From contig JAGAJN010000012.1 of NCBI GenBank assembly GCA_017828975.1, positions 62,001 through 126,000 on the forward strand: DNA of 64,000 bases, written 5' to 3'. The DNA comes from Oscillospiraceae bacterium (GTDB taxonomy: Bacteria > Bacillota > Clostridia > Oscillospirales > Ruminococcaceae). Below, piece after piece: positions 1 through 8,201 of this stretch (position 1 is its first letter; every line of letters starts with the position of its first letter). The position numbers and the translations under genes were made by a program. The notes under the pieces are model-generated. The model had not been told where the DNA came from, did not search any database, and saw only the letters and a program-made list of their open reading frames with translations.

Positions 1-805
1 CGTTCGATACAATGTCAAAACGAAGCTTTTCTTCCTCCTGAACGATATTTTCGGCAACATAATCGCAATCCTTGTTCTCAATGCCGAAGCTGATGACCTT
101 TCTGTCGGTCACGGAGCGGGTCAGGGGGAAAAGCCGTTCATCATCGCCGTTTACGATAAGCGGTGCATTGGGCTTTGCGCCTGAGATTATCTCCAGCTTT
201 GCCTTTAAAATATTGTCCTGACTTCCAAGCTGTTCCAGATGACAAAGCCCGATATTTGTTATCAGGCAGACATCGGGATTTGCGGCTTTGGACAGCCTTT
301 CTATCTCACCGAAGCCCGACATTCCCATCTCAATGACAGCGGCTTCAAAGCTTTTGTCAAGGCGGAAAAGGGTGGTGGGCAGACCTATCTCGTTGTTGAG
401 ATTTCCCTCGGTTTTCAGCATATTAAATGCCGATGATACCGCCAATGCGGTCAGTTCCTTTGTGGTAGTTTTGCCGACACTTCCCGTAATTCCGACTACC
501 TTGACGGGCAGAGTGCGCCTGTAATATCCCGAAAGGTCAAGCAGCGCCTTTCTTGTGCTTTCGCAGACTATTGTTGGGATTCCGTCAAGTTTTTTTTCGC
601 TGAGAACGGCAGCTGCGCCCTGTTCGATGGCGGAAGCGGCAAAGTCGTGTCCGTCAAAGCGTTCGCCCTTTATGGCAATAAAAAGGCAGCCCGCTTCGAT
701 CTTCCTCGTGTCGGAGGAAACGGCGGTTATTGACCTTTCGGGAGATATGCCGCAAAGCTCTCCGCCTACGGCTTTTCGGATTTCATCGACAGTTATTTTT
801 TCCAT
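1..805 (-). CDS. murF: UDP-N-acetylmuramoyl-tripeptide--D-alanyl-D-alanine ligase MurF, 3' end cut by window
   Basis: Cytoplasmic Mur ligase that adds D-Ala-D-Ala to UDP-MurNAc-tripeptide, the last soluble step of the peptidoglycan precursor. The frame starts at ATG 805 (MEKITVDEIRKAV) and runs without a stop off the left edge, so about 268 N-terminal residues are present of a usual ~450. The N-terminal Mur domain carries the FIAIKGERFDGHDF motif and is followed by the ATP loop GITGSVGKTTTKE, which is typical of MurF. It lies 13 nt downstream of murE on the same strand and is the sixth gene of the division/cell-wall operon led by mraZ. Identification is firm from motifs and context. Confidence 0.93.
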   Translation of the reverse strand, partial: MEKITVDEIRKAVGGELCGISPERSITAVSSDTRKIEAGCLFIAIKGERFDGHDFAASAIEQGAAAVLSEKKLDGIPTIVCESTRKALLDLSGYYRRTLPVKVVGITGSVGKTTTKELTALAVSSAFNMLKTEGNLNNEIGLPTTLFRLDKSFEAAVIEMGMSGFGEIERLSKAANPDVCLITNIGLCHLEQLGSQDNILKAKLEIISGAKPNAPLIVNGDDERLFPLTRSVTDRKVISFGIENKDCDYVAENIVQEEEKLRFDIVSN

Positions 806-818
806 AACAGTTCCTCTT

Positions 819-2285
819 TTAAGTTAATTGTGCAAGAGCCTCGGCAGCAATTTCACGTTCGTCAAAATGGATATGTCTGCCGCCTGCAAGTATCTGATAA
901 TCCTCGTGACCCTTGCCCGCCAGCAGCACCAAATCGCCCTTTTTTGCGATCTTTACGGCGTGGAAGATAGCGTCCCTTCGGTCGGTTATACGGTCGCAGG
1001 GCTTTGTTCCCGACAGTCCCGTGAAAATGTCGTCGATGATAGCATCGGGGTCCTCGTTTCGGGGATTATCCGACGTAACTATGAGATAATCTGCGTATTT
1101 TTCTGCAGCCGCACCCATTTTGGGACGCTTTGTCCTGTCCCTGTCGCCGCCGCAGCCGAAAAGGCAGATAAGCCGTCCCGAAATTTGTTCTTTGAGGGCA
1201 GGCAGGACGTTTTCCAATGCGTCGGGGGAGTGGGCATAGTCGCAGATAAGCATAAAATCCCGTCCAGTGGGGATAATTTCGCACCGTCCTCTGACGCCCT
1301 TGCTTTCATCAAGGGACTTTTCGATAATGTCCGCCGAAACGCCCATTTTCAGGGCTACCTTAACGGCAGCTGCGGTGTTTGCGGCGTTGAAACGTCCCAT
1401 CATACCGAGAGAAATGGGATATTCCGTCCCAAAATCGCTGAGAATAAAGTGTATTTTATCGCCCTTTGCGGCAATGTCCCGAGCGTTTACGTCGGCATCG
1501 GGGTGCAGACCGTAGGAGCATTTTTCGCAGGAAATCTCGGAAAACAGCCGCTTGCCGTACTCGTCGTCCGTATTCACAACGGCAAATCCACAGCGGTCAA
1601 AAAGCAGCCGCTTGGCAAGGTAATAGTTTTCCATATCTCCGTGATAGTCAAGGTGGTCCTGAGTAAGATTGGTGAAAACGGCATAGTCGAAAAATGCGGG
1701 ACCAATGCGGTTTTGATGCAGGGCAAATGAGGTCACCTCCATGACCGCAGCCGTGCAGCCGTCATTGCACATTTTCTCGAAAATGCTGTAAAGCTCGCCG
1801 ACCTTTGGTGTGGTGGGGGTGGATTCGTCCCTTTCGATGGGCTCAGTTCCCGTAAAAACGCCCGTTGTGCCGATAAGACCGACCTTTCTGCCGTCCCTTG
1901 CCAGAATGTCACGGATAAGGGTGGTCATGGTGGTTTTGCCGTTTGTGCCCGTTACACCGATGAGAGTGAGCTTTTTCTCGGGGTGACCGTGCATTGCGGC
2001 AACCAGATAGCCGTAAAAATAACGGGAATTTTCGGTGATTATCTGCCTTGGGAGTCCCAAATCTCGTTCGCAGACAACAGCTGCTGCGCCCTTTTTCAGC
2101 ATATCGGCGGCGGCAGAATGTCCGTCAAACCGTCCGCCCTTTACGCATACGAAGATGAAGCCCTCGGCAATATCATCCGTAAAATCGGAAACGCCGCTTA
2201 TTTCGGGGTTTTCCGTCAAAAGCTCTCTGTCAGCCTTGTATTCTGCGTATTTTCCTGCGTCCTCAAGAAGCTGTGCGAGTTTCAT
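819..2285 (-). CDS. murE: UDP-MurNAc-L-Ala-D-Glu:meso-diaminopimelate ligase MurE
   Basis: Cytoplasmic Mur ligase that adds the third residue of the stem peptide. The P-loop GVTGTNGKTTMTT is near residue 105, and the DNPR motif near residue 400, which in this family selects meso-diaminopimelate rather than lysine, is present (TSDNPRNEDP). The open frame extends 12 codons further, but ATG 2285 (MKLAQLLEDAG) has an AAGGAA site 7 nt upstream and gives 488 residues, normal for the family. It sits between the PBP gene and murF with short spacers, so co-transcription from the mraZ promoter is likely. The DNPR motif implies an A1-gamma, DAP-type cell wall. Confidence 0.95.
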   Translation of the reverse strand: MKLAQLLEDAGKYAEYKADRELLTENPEISGVSDFTDDIAEGFIFVCVKGGRFDGHSAAADMLKKGAAAVVCERDLGLPRQIITENSRYFYGYLVAAMHGHPEKKLTLIGVTGTNGKTTMTTLIRDILARDGRKVGLIGTTGVFTGTEPIERDESTPTTPKVGELYSIFEKMCNDGCTAAVMEVTSFALHQNRIGPAFFDYAVFTNLTQDHLDYHGDMENYYLAKRLLFDRCGFAVVNTDDEYGKRLFSEISCEKCSYGLHPDADVNARDIAAKGDKIHFILSDFGTEYPISLGMMGRFNAANTAAAVKVALKMGVSADIIEKSLDESKGVRGRCEIIPTGRDFMLICDYAHSPDALENVLPALKEQISGRLICLFGCGGDRDRTKRPKMGAAAEKYADYLIVTSDNPRNEDPDAIIDDIFTGLSGTKPCDRITDRRDAIFHAVKIAKKGDLVLLAGKGHEDYQILAGGRHIHFDEREIAAEALAQLT

Positions 2286-2362
2286 AAAAAAGTTCCTTTC
2301 AATCGGGATATTTTCCCGCAAATGGCGTATCTATGCGGATATTATTTCCAAAGGCGAAAGCT

Positions 2363-4615
2363 TTATCCATCGGATTTTACAACGAAAACCACTTCAACAA
2401 TAGTACCCTTGGGCACGGACGCACCCGGAGTGTAATTCTGGAGAGTTGCCAATGCGCCCTCACGTTGTGCAGCACCGCCGCTGACCTTCAGGTTCAGGTC
2501 GTATGCCGCAAGAGTTTCGTTTGCCTGAGAAAGGGTCATGCCCGTCAGGTCGGGGACTTCAACGGTCTTTTCCTCATATTCCTCGTCGGTGTAGAGGATA
2601 ACCTTTCCATTTCTGCGGACGGAGCTTCCTCGTGCGGGGACCTGACCTGTGACCTCCTCGCCGCTGCCGATAACAACGGGGGTAAGTCCCAGAGATGTAA
2701 GGGTATCGGAGGCTGTTGCGACGGACTGCTCAACCACGTCGGGGAGAGTAATGTCCATCTGAGCCAGCTCTTCCTCGGTATATTCGGGATAATATCCCAG
2801 ATAGGGGAGAGCTTCCTTCAGAACGTCCGCAACTGCGGGGGCAGCAACGACGCTTCCGTAATAATCCTTGCCCGTGGGCCAGTCTACCATAATAAGAATG
2901 ATTATTTCGGGGTCGTCGGCGGGGGCAAATGCGCAGTACGATGAAACATAAATATCCTCTCTGTTCAGACGGTTGTTTTCCTCCTGATTCTGAGATGTAC
3001 CCGATTTTCCGCCGATCTTGTAGCCCTGTATGTAAGCGTTTGAACCGTTTTTCGTGTTTACAACGTCCTCTAAGACCTGACGCATCTGAGCGGAGGTTTC
3101 TTCGGATATTACCTGACGTCTGATATTCGGCTCGGTTTTTTTCACAACATTTCCGTTTGTGTCAACTATCTTATCCACAACATATGGTGTTACCAGCTGA
3201 CCGCCGTTGATAACTGCTGCATATGCGGTTATCATCTGAATGGGAGTGAGGGTAGTTGTCTGACCGAATGAGCAGGATGCCAGCTCAACGGGACCCATTC
3301 TGCTGTAAGGAACATAAAGGCTTGTTGCCTCGGACGGCAGGTCAATGCCCGTAGGCTCGGTAAGACCGTAGGCTGCGAAGTATTTGCAGAAATTTTCCGC
3401 ACCCAGCGCCTGTCCTATCTGAACGAATGCGGGGTTGCAGGAGTTTGTCATTGCAGCGGTGAAATCCTGTGTGCCGTGGGAATAGTTCGCCCAGCAGTTA
3501 AAGGGCGTGCCCGCAACGGTTATAGTTCTTCCGCAGTTAAAGGTGGAGCCCAGGGAAATGACCTTTTCCTCCAGCGCCGATGAACCGGTAATTACCTTGA
3601 AAACCGAACCGGGGTAATATCTTTCGGAAATTGCCTTGTTTTTCCACTGCTTTTCTCTGAGAGCGGCGTAAAGCTCGTCATATTCCTCTTCATCGGTGAC
3701 GGCGGCAAGCTTTGCCCTGTCAAGCTCACTGTAAATGGTCGTGCGGTCGTTCAGGTCAAAGCCGGGGACGCTTGCCATTGCCTTGATAGCGCCCGTTTTT
3801 GCTTCCATGATGATGCCGCATGTTCTGTTCTGCGGATTAAAGTCGGAAACTGTGCTTTCCAGCGCCTTTTCCAGATAGTGCTGCAAGGTCATATCAAGAG
3901 TGAGGTAGAGGGAGTTTCCGTTTTGCGCCTCATACATTTTGTCGTTTTTATAGGGCATTTCCTTGCCGTTTGCGTCGGTGGCGGAGATTATCTTTCCGTC
4001 CACGCCTGCCAGATAATCGTTATACTGCAGCTCAACGCCGTACTGACCGTCGCCCTCGGCATTGGTAAATCCGATAACGGCAGCGGCAAGCTCATTCTGG
4101 GGATAATATCGCTTGGTGTCGTTCTGTGCGAACACCATATTATAGTCGATATTTTCTTCGGTGAGATAGGCGTTTATCTCGTCCCAGACCTGCTTTTCCA
4201 CCTTTGTGGCAATATTCTCCTGACGGCGGGAGGTTTTCTCATATTTATCGAGAATAGTCTGCCTGTCAACGCCCAGCTTTTCCGTAAGGCAGTCGGCAAT
4301 GACCTTTTTCTGGCGCTCCTTTTCGACGGGGTCCTTGATAGCGTCAATTCCCGCGGGGTCGATAGCGACTGTGTAAACGGTCGCCGACTGTGCAAGTATC
4401 TTTCCGTTGCAGTCGTAGATGCTCCCTCGGTTGGCATTTACGGTAATGCTGCGGAACTGCTTGTCATTTGCCATTGCCTGATATTTTGCGCTGTCCTTAA
4501 CGGAAACCGTAAACAGGTGGAAAACCACATAGCCGATAAATACGAGCATAACAGGCACAACGACAAGATGAAGTCTGTTGACCATTTTTGAGGTTGGCTT
4601 CAGCGACATTGACAT
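2363..4615 (-). CDS. Class B penicillin-binding protein with two PASTA domains (FtsI/SpoVD type)
   Basis: Septal or spore-cortex transpeptidase of 750 residues. One membrane helix lies at about 15-36, followed by a PBP dimerisation domain and the transpeptidase with all three motifs: SVFK (catalytic S337, K340), SCN (392-394) and KSGT (537-540). Two PASTA repeats follow at about 620-680 and 685-748. ATG 4615 has GGAAAGGACGG just upstream. Its place between an ftsL-like gene and murE matches the dcw cluster. Two PASTA units resemble division PBP2B; SpoVD of Bacillus has one. Which of the two roles it plays cannot be settled from sequence alone, so no symbol is given. Confidence 0.93.
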   Translation of the reverse strand: MSMSLKPTSKMVNRLHLVVVPVMLVFIGYVVFHLFTVSVKDSAKYQAMANDKQFRSITVNANRGSIYDCNGKILAQSATVYTVAIDPAGIDAIKDPVEKERQKKVIADCLTEKLGVDRQTILDKYEKTSRRQENIATKVEKQVWDEINAYLTEENIDYNMVFAQNDTKRYYPQNELAAAVIGFTNAEGDGQYGVELQYNDYLAGVDGKIISATDANGKEMPYKNDKMYEAQNGNSLYLTLDMTLQHYLEKALESTVSDFNPQNRTCGIIMEAKTGAIKAMASVPGFDLNDRTTIYSELDRAKLAAVTDEEEYDELYAALREKQWKNKAISERYYPGSVFKVITGSSALEEKVISLGSTFNCGRTITVAGTPFNCWANYSHGTQDFTAAMTNSCNPAFVQIGQALGAENFCKYFAAYGLTEPTGIDLPSEATSLYVPYSRMGPVELASCSFGQTTTLTPIQMITAYAAVINGGQLVTPYVVDKIVDTNGNVVKKTEPNIRRQVISEETSAQMRQVLEDVVNTKNGSNAYIQGYKIGGKSGTSQNQEENNRLNREDIYVSSYCAFAPADDPEIIILIMVDWPTGKDYYGSVVAAPAVADVLKEALPYLGYYPEYTEEELAQMDITLPDVVEQSVATASDTLTSLGLTPVVIGSGEEVTGQVPARGSSVRRNGKVILYTDEEYEEKTVEVPDLTGMTLSQANETLAAYDLNLKVSGGAAQREGALATLQNYTPGASVPKGTIVEVVFVVKSDG

Positions 4616-4663
4616 TACCGTCCTTTCCGAATTCTGCGGTTTCCATGCCTTTAATCAAAACAC

Positions 4664-4688
4664 GGGCTGCAAAAAAATTATGCAGCCC
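4664..4688 (-). other. Hairpin between ftsL-like gene and PBP gene
   Basis: A 7-bp perfect stem (GGGCTGC/GCAGCCC) with an 11-nt T-rich loop on the minus strand lies in the 127-nt gap between the two genes. No real U-run follows it, so it may be an RNA-processing or weak attenuation element rather than a terminator. Confidence 0.35.
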
Positions 4689-4742
4689 CGTTATAATCTT
4701 ATTAGAAAATATGCGTTTAAATGCCGATCGGCGGAGAAAAAA

Positions 4743-5210
4743 TCAGCCGTTGAGATATTCCCAGACCTCCACAGCCTTGTTTTTGAGCGAGGTGAAGAAA
4801 TCCTCCTTGACCTCGGGTATCTCCACAACGCTGTCTGCTTCGACTTTGATGTATTCTATCTGAGATTTGTTCAGCTTTTCCAGACCGAGAACATTTTCGG
4901 CGTAATTCTCAACGTTTTTCAGCGAGCTTCTTCCGTCTATCTCGGACTTCATACGATTATTTTCGTCCTGAAGCTGGGCGATGGACTGATTTTGCAGCCG
5001 TATCTCGCTGTAAAGCTGAGCGTTTTCTACTTTGGAGATAACGATAGTGCTTATCGCAAGACCGATAACAGCGATGGTTGCGATAGCTTTCGGAGCAGAG
5101 CCGGCGTTGACCATTCCTCTCTTCTGAGTGAGCCTTATTTTAGATTTCTTTTCAGGTGCTCTTTCTTCAAATCTTGAAAGGTCATAGGCTAAATTATTTC
5201 TGTCTGCCAT
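4743..5210 (-). CDS. ftsL: FtsL-like cell division protein
   Basis: A 155-residue bitopic protein with a basic cytoplasmic N-terminus (about 1-40), one transmembrane helix at about 42-60 and an extracytoplasmic coiled coil at about 62-95 (QLQDENNRMKSEI), then a short acidic tail. FtsL diverges fast in sequence; the call rests on this topology, the conserved LGLEKL-type segment after the coil, and location between rsmH and the PBP. Members of the family recruit septal synthases together with DivIC/FtsB. The start ATG 5210 has AAAGGAGCC upstream. It could formally be called a septum formation initiator family protein. Confidence 0.8.
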   Translation of the reverse strand: MADRNNLAYDLSRFEERAPEKKSKIRLTQKRGMVNAGSAPKAIATIAVIGLAISTIVISKVENAQLYSEIRLQNQSIAQLQDENNRMKSEIDGRSSLKNVENYAENVLGLEKLNKSQIEYIKVEADSVVEIPEVKEDFFTSLKNKAVEVWEYLNG

Positions 5211-5257
5211 AACACCGGCTCCTTTCCTTGTATATTTTACTTCATTCTACACTTTAT

Positions 5258-6178
5258 TTAAAGTTTTTCTATGATCCTGAGCTTTGCGCTTCTTGCTCTG
5301 ACGTTTCTTTCCAGCTCCTCCTCGGACGCTTCGGCGGGCTTTCTCAGCACCAGCCGTCCCCTCGGAGTATTTCCGCATATGCAAACGGGGAAGTCGGGCG
5401 GGCAGGTACAGCCCTTGCAGAATTCCGCAAAATGCTGTTTAACTATCCTGTCCTCTAAGGAGTGGAAGGTGATAACGCACAGTCTGCCACCTGTTTTGAG
5501 CATATCAAATGCGTCGTTCAGGGCTTTTTCAAGATGTGCAAACTCGTCGTTTACTGCAATTCTTATTGCCTGAAAGGTCTTTTTGCAGGGATTCTTGTCC
5601 CGCCTTTTTGCTGCGGGGACGGACATTCTGATAATATCCGCAAGCTGCAAAGTGGTTTCGATAGGTGCTTTTTCCCGCTCTCTGACGATATTTGCGGCAA
5701 TGCGTCCCGCAAATTTTTCCTCGCCGTAGCGGAAGATAATATCCGAAAGCTCCTTCTGAGAGAAGCCGTTGACAATATCCTTTGCGGAAATGCCCTCCTG
5801 CGACATTCTCATATCAAGGGGAGCGTCGTTGTGATAGGAAAAGCCTCTTTCCGCCTCGTCCAGCTGATGGGAGGAAACGCCCAGGTCCATCAGGATACCG
5901 TCAGCGCCGTCGATCTCCAGCCGTCTGCAAATATCCTTTATCTCGTCGTAATTTCCTCTGACCACCCTTGCGTTATATGCGGAAAGACGTTCGGCGGCGG
6001 TAACAACGGCGTCGGGGTCACGGTCGATGCCTACAAGCATTCCCGTTGTGAGCCGTTTTGCGATCTCGGAGGAATGTCCCGCTCCGCCGACCGTACCGTC
6101 GATGTAAATGCCGTCGGGCTTTATATTCAGCCCCTCAATGACTTCATCGAGAAGCACGGGGATATGTTTAAATTCCAT
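5258..6178 (-). CDS. rsmH: 16S rRNA (cytosine(1402)-N4)-methyltransferase RsmH
   Basis: S-adenosylmethionine-dependent methyltransferase acting on C1402 of 16S rRNA in the ribosomal P site; also known as MraW. The N-terminus HIPVLLDEVI, the SAM motif DGTVGGAGHS and the segment ILMDLGVSSHQLD are diagnostic. ATG 6178 (MEFKHIPVLL) is preferred over an upstream in-frame ATG because GAAAGG lies 7 nt before it; this gives 306 residues and leaves a 13-nt gap after mraZ. Second gene of the mraZ operon. Confidence 0.95.
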   Translation of the reverse strand: MEFKHIPVLLDEVIEGLNIKPDGIYIDGTVGGAGHSSEIAKRLTTGMLVGIDRDPDAVVTAAERLSAYNARVVRGNYDEIKDICRRLEIDGADGILMDLGVSSHQLDEAERGFSYHNDAPLDMRMSQEGISAKDIVNGFSQKELSDIIFRYGEEKFAGRIAANIVREREKAPIETTLQLADIIRMSVPAAKRRDKNPCKKTFQAIRIAVNDEFAHLEKALNDAFDMLKTGGRLCVITFHSLEDRIVKQHFAEFCKGCTCPPDFPVCICGNTPRGRLVLRKPAEASEEELERNVRARSAKLRIIEKL

Positions 6179-6191
6179 AGTAAGCCTTTCA

Positions 6192-6623
6192 TCAGAAGCC
6201 AAGCTCGTCCATCGCCTCGGTAAGCATATCCTCGGAGAAGGAATCGTTCAGCTTGTTCCATCTGTCCTTATCCCAGATCTCGGCACGGTTTACTGCACCG
6301 ATTACCATAACGTCCTTTTCAAGCCCCGCATATTCACGGAGATGAGCGGGGATAAGTATTCTGCCTTGTTTGTCCGCTTCTATCTCTGCGGCGTTGGAGA
6401 AGAAGAACCTCTGAACGTTTTTGCCCTTTGAAAGGGGCATACTGCTTATCTTTTCTTCCATGACCGCCCATTCTTCACGGGAATAGACGAAAAGGCAGCC
6501 GTCCAGACCTCTTGTGATAATGAAGCTGTCGCCCAGCGATTCACGGAGCTTGGTGGGGAAATTCATTCTGCCCTTGGCATCGAGATTATGGCTGTAAGTG
6601 CCCATTAACGAGCTTCCCGGCAT
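6192..6623 (-). CDS. mraZ: Transcriptional regulator MraZ
   Basis: First gene of the division cluster; an AbrB-like DNA-binding protein of 143 residues that binds repeats in its own promoter. Two SpoVT/AbrB-type halves are visible, each with the family motif: DAKGRMNFP near the N-terminus and DKQGRILIP in the middle. The start ATG 6623 follows AAGGAGGGGG with 7 nt spacing; the ATG six codons inside (MGTYSHNLD) is the canonical family start but has no site of its own. The three-repeat operator downstream of its -10 box indicates autoregulation. Confidence 0.95.
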   Translation of the reverse strand: MPGSSLMGTYSHNLDAKGRMNFPTKLRESLGDSFIITRGLDGCLFVYSREEWAVMEEKISSMPLSKGKNVQRFFFSNAAEIEADKQGRILIPAHLREYAGLEKDVMVIGAVNRAEIWDKDRWNKLNDSFSEDMLTEAMDELGF

Positions 6624-6656
6624 ATTTCCCCCTCCTTTTCGTAAAGTCGCCGAAAG

Positions 6657-6684
6657 CCGCTCCCTTTATCGTTTAAGGGAACGG
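6657..6684 (-). other. Leader hairpin of mraZ mRNA
   Basis: Nine of ten base pairs form between CCGTTCCCTT and AAGGGAGCGG on the minus strand, with an 8-nt loop. It lies in the 5' untranslated region between the MraZ operator and the mraZ ribosome binding site. No U-run follows, so it is a leader structure of unknown role. Confidence 0.5.
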
Positions 6685-6713
6685 ACCTCATTATCCGTAT
6701 GATTTGTGGTTAG

Positions 6714-6743
6714 TTTCACCACTTTTGACCACTTTTAACCACT
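6714..6743 (-). promoter_or_regulatory. MraZ operator: three 10-bp direct repeats
   Basis: On the minus strand the unit AGTGGTNAAA occurs three times in exact 10-bp register (6734-6743, 6724-6733, 6714-6723), differing only at one position (T, C, G). MraZ proteins are known to bind tandem GTGG-type repeats at 10-bp spacing in mraZ promoters, and the AAAGTGG core matches the form described in Mollicutes. Here the array begins at the expected transcription start, so bound MraZ would block initiation or clearance. Confidence 0.85.
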
Positions 6744-6749
6744 GAATAT

Positions 6750-6778
6750 ATTATACAACAGTTTCCGGTAAATTGCAA
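6750..6778 (-). promoter_or_regulatory. mraZ operon promoter
   Basis: Minus-strand TTGCAA (6773-6778), 17-nt spacer, perfect TATAAT (6750-6755). The predicted start is near 6743, at the edge of the MraZ repeats. Confidence 0.85.
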
Positions 6779-6964
6779 CCGTCCGCAAACAATTTAATCT
6801 GTAAAATAAAAAGAAATTTTATGCCGATTTTAATGCAATTTACACAAAAGCGGCGGCTTGTATATGGTAATAATACCATTTTCTGGCAAAACAATTAGTT
6901 TCCGATCATAGTATTGACAAAAAATTCGCAATATCCATCAGGCAGCTTTTTTTGCTCAAACAGG

Positions 6965-7014
6965 CACAAAAAAATCTCCCGTACAACGCCGATTTTCGGC
7001 ATCATACGGGAGAT
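6965..7014 (-). terminator. Terminator of the HD-domain gene
   Basis: Perfect 10-bp stem (ATCTCCCGTA/TACGGGAGAT) enclosing a second small hairpin (GCCGA/TCGGC), followed on the minus strand by seven T residues. It begins 15 nt after the stop of the HD-domain gene. Confidence 0.85.
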
Positions 7015-7028
7015 CTCCCGATACTTTA

Positions 7029-7598
7029 TCAATTTTGTTCTGCGGAGAAAACCTCCAGCCACTTGCTTCTGATAGTTCTTATCATTGAAGCGGCGGTGTA
7101 GGTCATAACAGCTGCTGCATTTGCGGCGACCTCAATAAGTCCGCAGTATTTGTCCACAAGAATGATGACAACGGTTTCACGATAACGGGGGAGGGCAAGG
7201 TTCAGCGGGAACATATGCTTAACGATAATGTCCTTTTCCAGCTCGGTTATCTCAAAATTTTCCATAACGTTGTCAAGGGCGCATTGTGCGTGGGTGAAGC
7301 CGTGAAGGCGTTCGCCCTTGGCGGGTTTGTAGGTGTGCCAGTCGTACAGGAAAAGGTCGTGAAGAAGCCCTGCTCTGGCAGCCGCTCTCGTATTCCACGA
7401 AAACAGGCGGCAGATACGGTAATTATAATATGAAACATTCAGGCAGTGCTGGAAACAGGTAGTGCTGCCGTGATGGGTGAATTCTTTCATTTTCATGACC
7501 AGCTCATTGTCGAGAAGGTCGGAAACAAGGTTATAATAATCAAGCTTGTCGCAGCTTGTCAGGTCTATCCTCGAGCCGATAGCTCTGAGCTCGTTCAA
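7029..7598 (-). CDS. HD-domain protein, probable metal-dependent phosphohydrolase
   Basis: About 189 residues with an HD-superfamily pattern: an early FQH histidine, the paired GLLHDLFLYD, then HGFTHAQ and a late VDK aspartate. Such proteins are metal-dependent phosphohydrolases of nucleotides or related phosphoesters; the substrate here is unknown. Start choice: the longest frame begins at TTG 7619, but the strong promoter upstream places the transcript start at about 7626, on top of the AAAAGG that would serve it. TTG 7598 has AGGGGGG 6 nt upstream and is preferred. The gene stands alone with its own promoter and terminator. Confidence 0.75.
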   Translation of the reverse strand: MNELRAIGSRIDLTSCDKLDYYNLVSDLLDNELVMKMKEFTHHGSTTCFQHCLNVSYYNYRICRLFSWNTRAAARAGLLHDLFLYDWHTYKPAKGERLHGFTHAQCALDNVMENFEITELEKDIIVKHMFPLNLALPRYRETVVIILVDKYCGLIEVAANAAAVMTYTAASMIRTIRSKWLEVFSAEQN

Positions 7599-7632
7599 TG
7601 GTATCCCCCCTGAATTCAATTTGTCCTTTTTA

Positions 7633-7661
7633 ATTATAAAACGTTTTCATATATTTTTCAA
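7633..7661 (-). promoter_or_regulatory. Promoter of the HD-domain gene
   Basis: Minus-strand TTGAAA (7656-7661), 17-nt spacer, TATAAT (7633-7638). Divergent from the asp23-like promoter about 100 nt away. Confidence 0.8.
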
Positions 7662-7763
7662 GGGTATATTATTAATAAAAATATTTTTATCGGGGAAAAC
7701 TTTTTGTACAGGTTGACGAAACCACAGTTTGCGTAATTGTTAAAAATTTTCCTCAATGTCTAT

Positions 7764-7792
7764 TGAAGTATAGGAAAATATGTGGTATAATA
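7764..7792 (+). promoter_or_regulatory. Promoter of the asp23-fakA operon
   Basis: TTGAAG (7764-7769), 17-nt spacer, TATAAT (7787-7792). The asp23-like start codon lies 33 nt downstream. Confidence 0.85.
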
Positions 7793-7825
7793 CTATTTAT
7801 GCAAATAATAAGGAGGTCGTCCGGT

Positions 7826-8176
7826 ATGGCTGAATTTGAAACACATCTCGGAAAAATTACTCTTACCGATAAATATCTCAAAAAGCTTGTGGGACACACG
7901 GCAGGCTCCTGCTTTGGCGTTGCGGATATGTGCCCCTGCGGATTCCGTCAGGATTTTTCAAGGCGGATAAAGCACAAGCCCGCTCCCGAGGACGGAGTTT
8001 CCGTAAGCTTTAAGGACGGAAAGCTGGAGATAGGGCTGCACATCTGCGTAGTCCTCGGCACGAATATTTCCGCTGCCTCCGACAGCCTTGCTCACAAAAT
8101 AAAATACACCGTTGAGGAGAATACGGGTCTGACCGTTTCAAAGGTCAGCGTGTTCGTGGAGGACGTTCGCTCGTAA
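7826..8176 (+). CDS. Asp23/Gls24 family envelope-stress protein
   Basis: A 116-residue Asp23/Gls24-family protein. The family pattern is seen in the N-terminal GKITLTDKYLKKLVG, the following G-V-A-D segment, the central VSFKDGKLEIGLHI and the C-terminal LTVSKVSVFVEDV. ATG 7826 has AAGGAGG at 7811; the upstream codons of the longer frame fall inside the promoter and are discarded. Family members are cytoplasmic or membrane-tethered proteins linked to envelope stress. It precedes a fakA-like gene exactly as yloU precedes yloV in Bacillus. Confidence 0.88.
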   Translation: MAEFETHLGKITLTDKYLKKLVGHTAGSCFGVADMCPCGFRQDFSRRIKHKPAPEDGVSVSFKDGKLEIGLHICVVLGTNISAASDSLAHKIKYTVEENTGLTVSKVSVFVEDVRS

Positions 8177-8201
8177 GCTCCCTATGAAAGGAATGTTTTG
8201 A

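Noticed and set aside
828-1730. 300-residue plus-strand frame
   Set aside because: It is antisense to murE, which has clear Mur ligase motifs; the plus frame has no ribosome site and no known domain.
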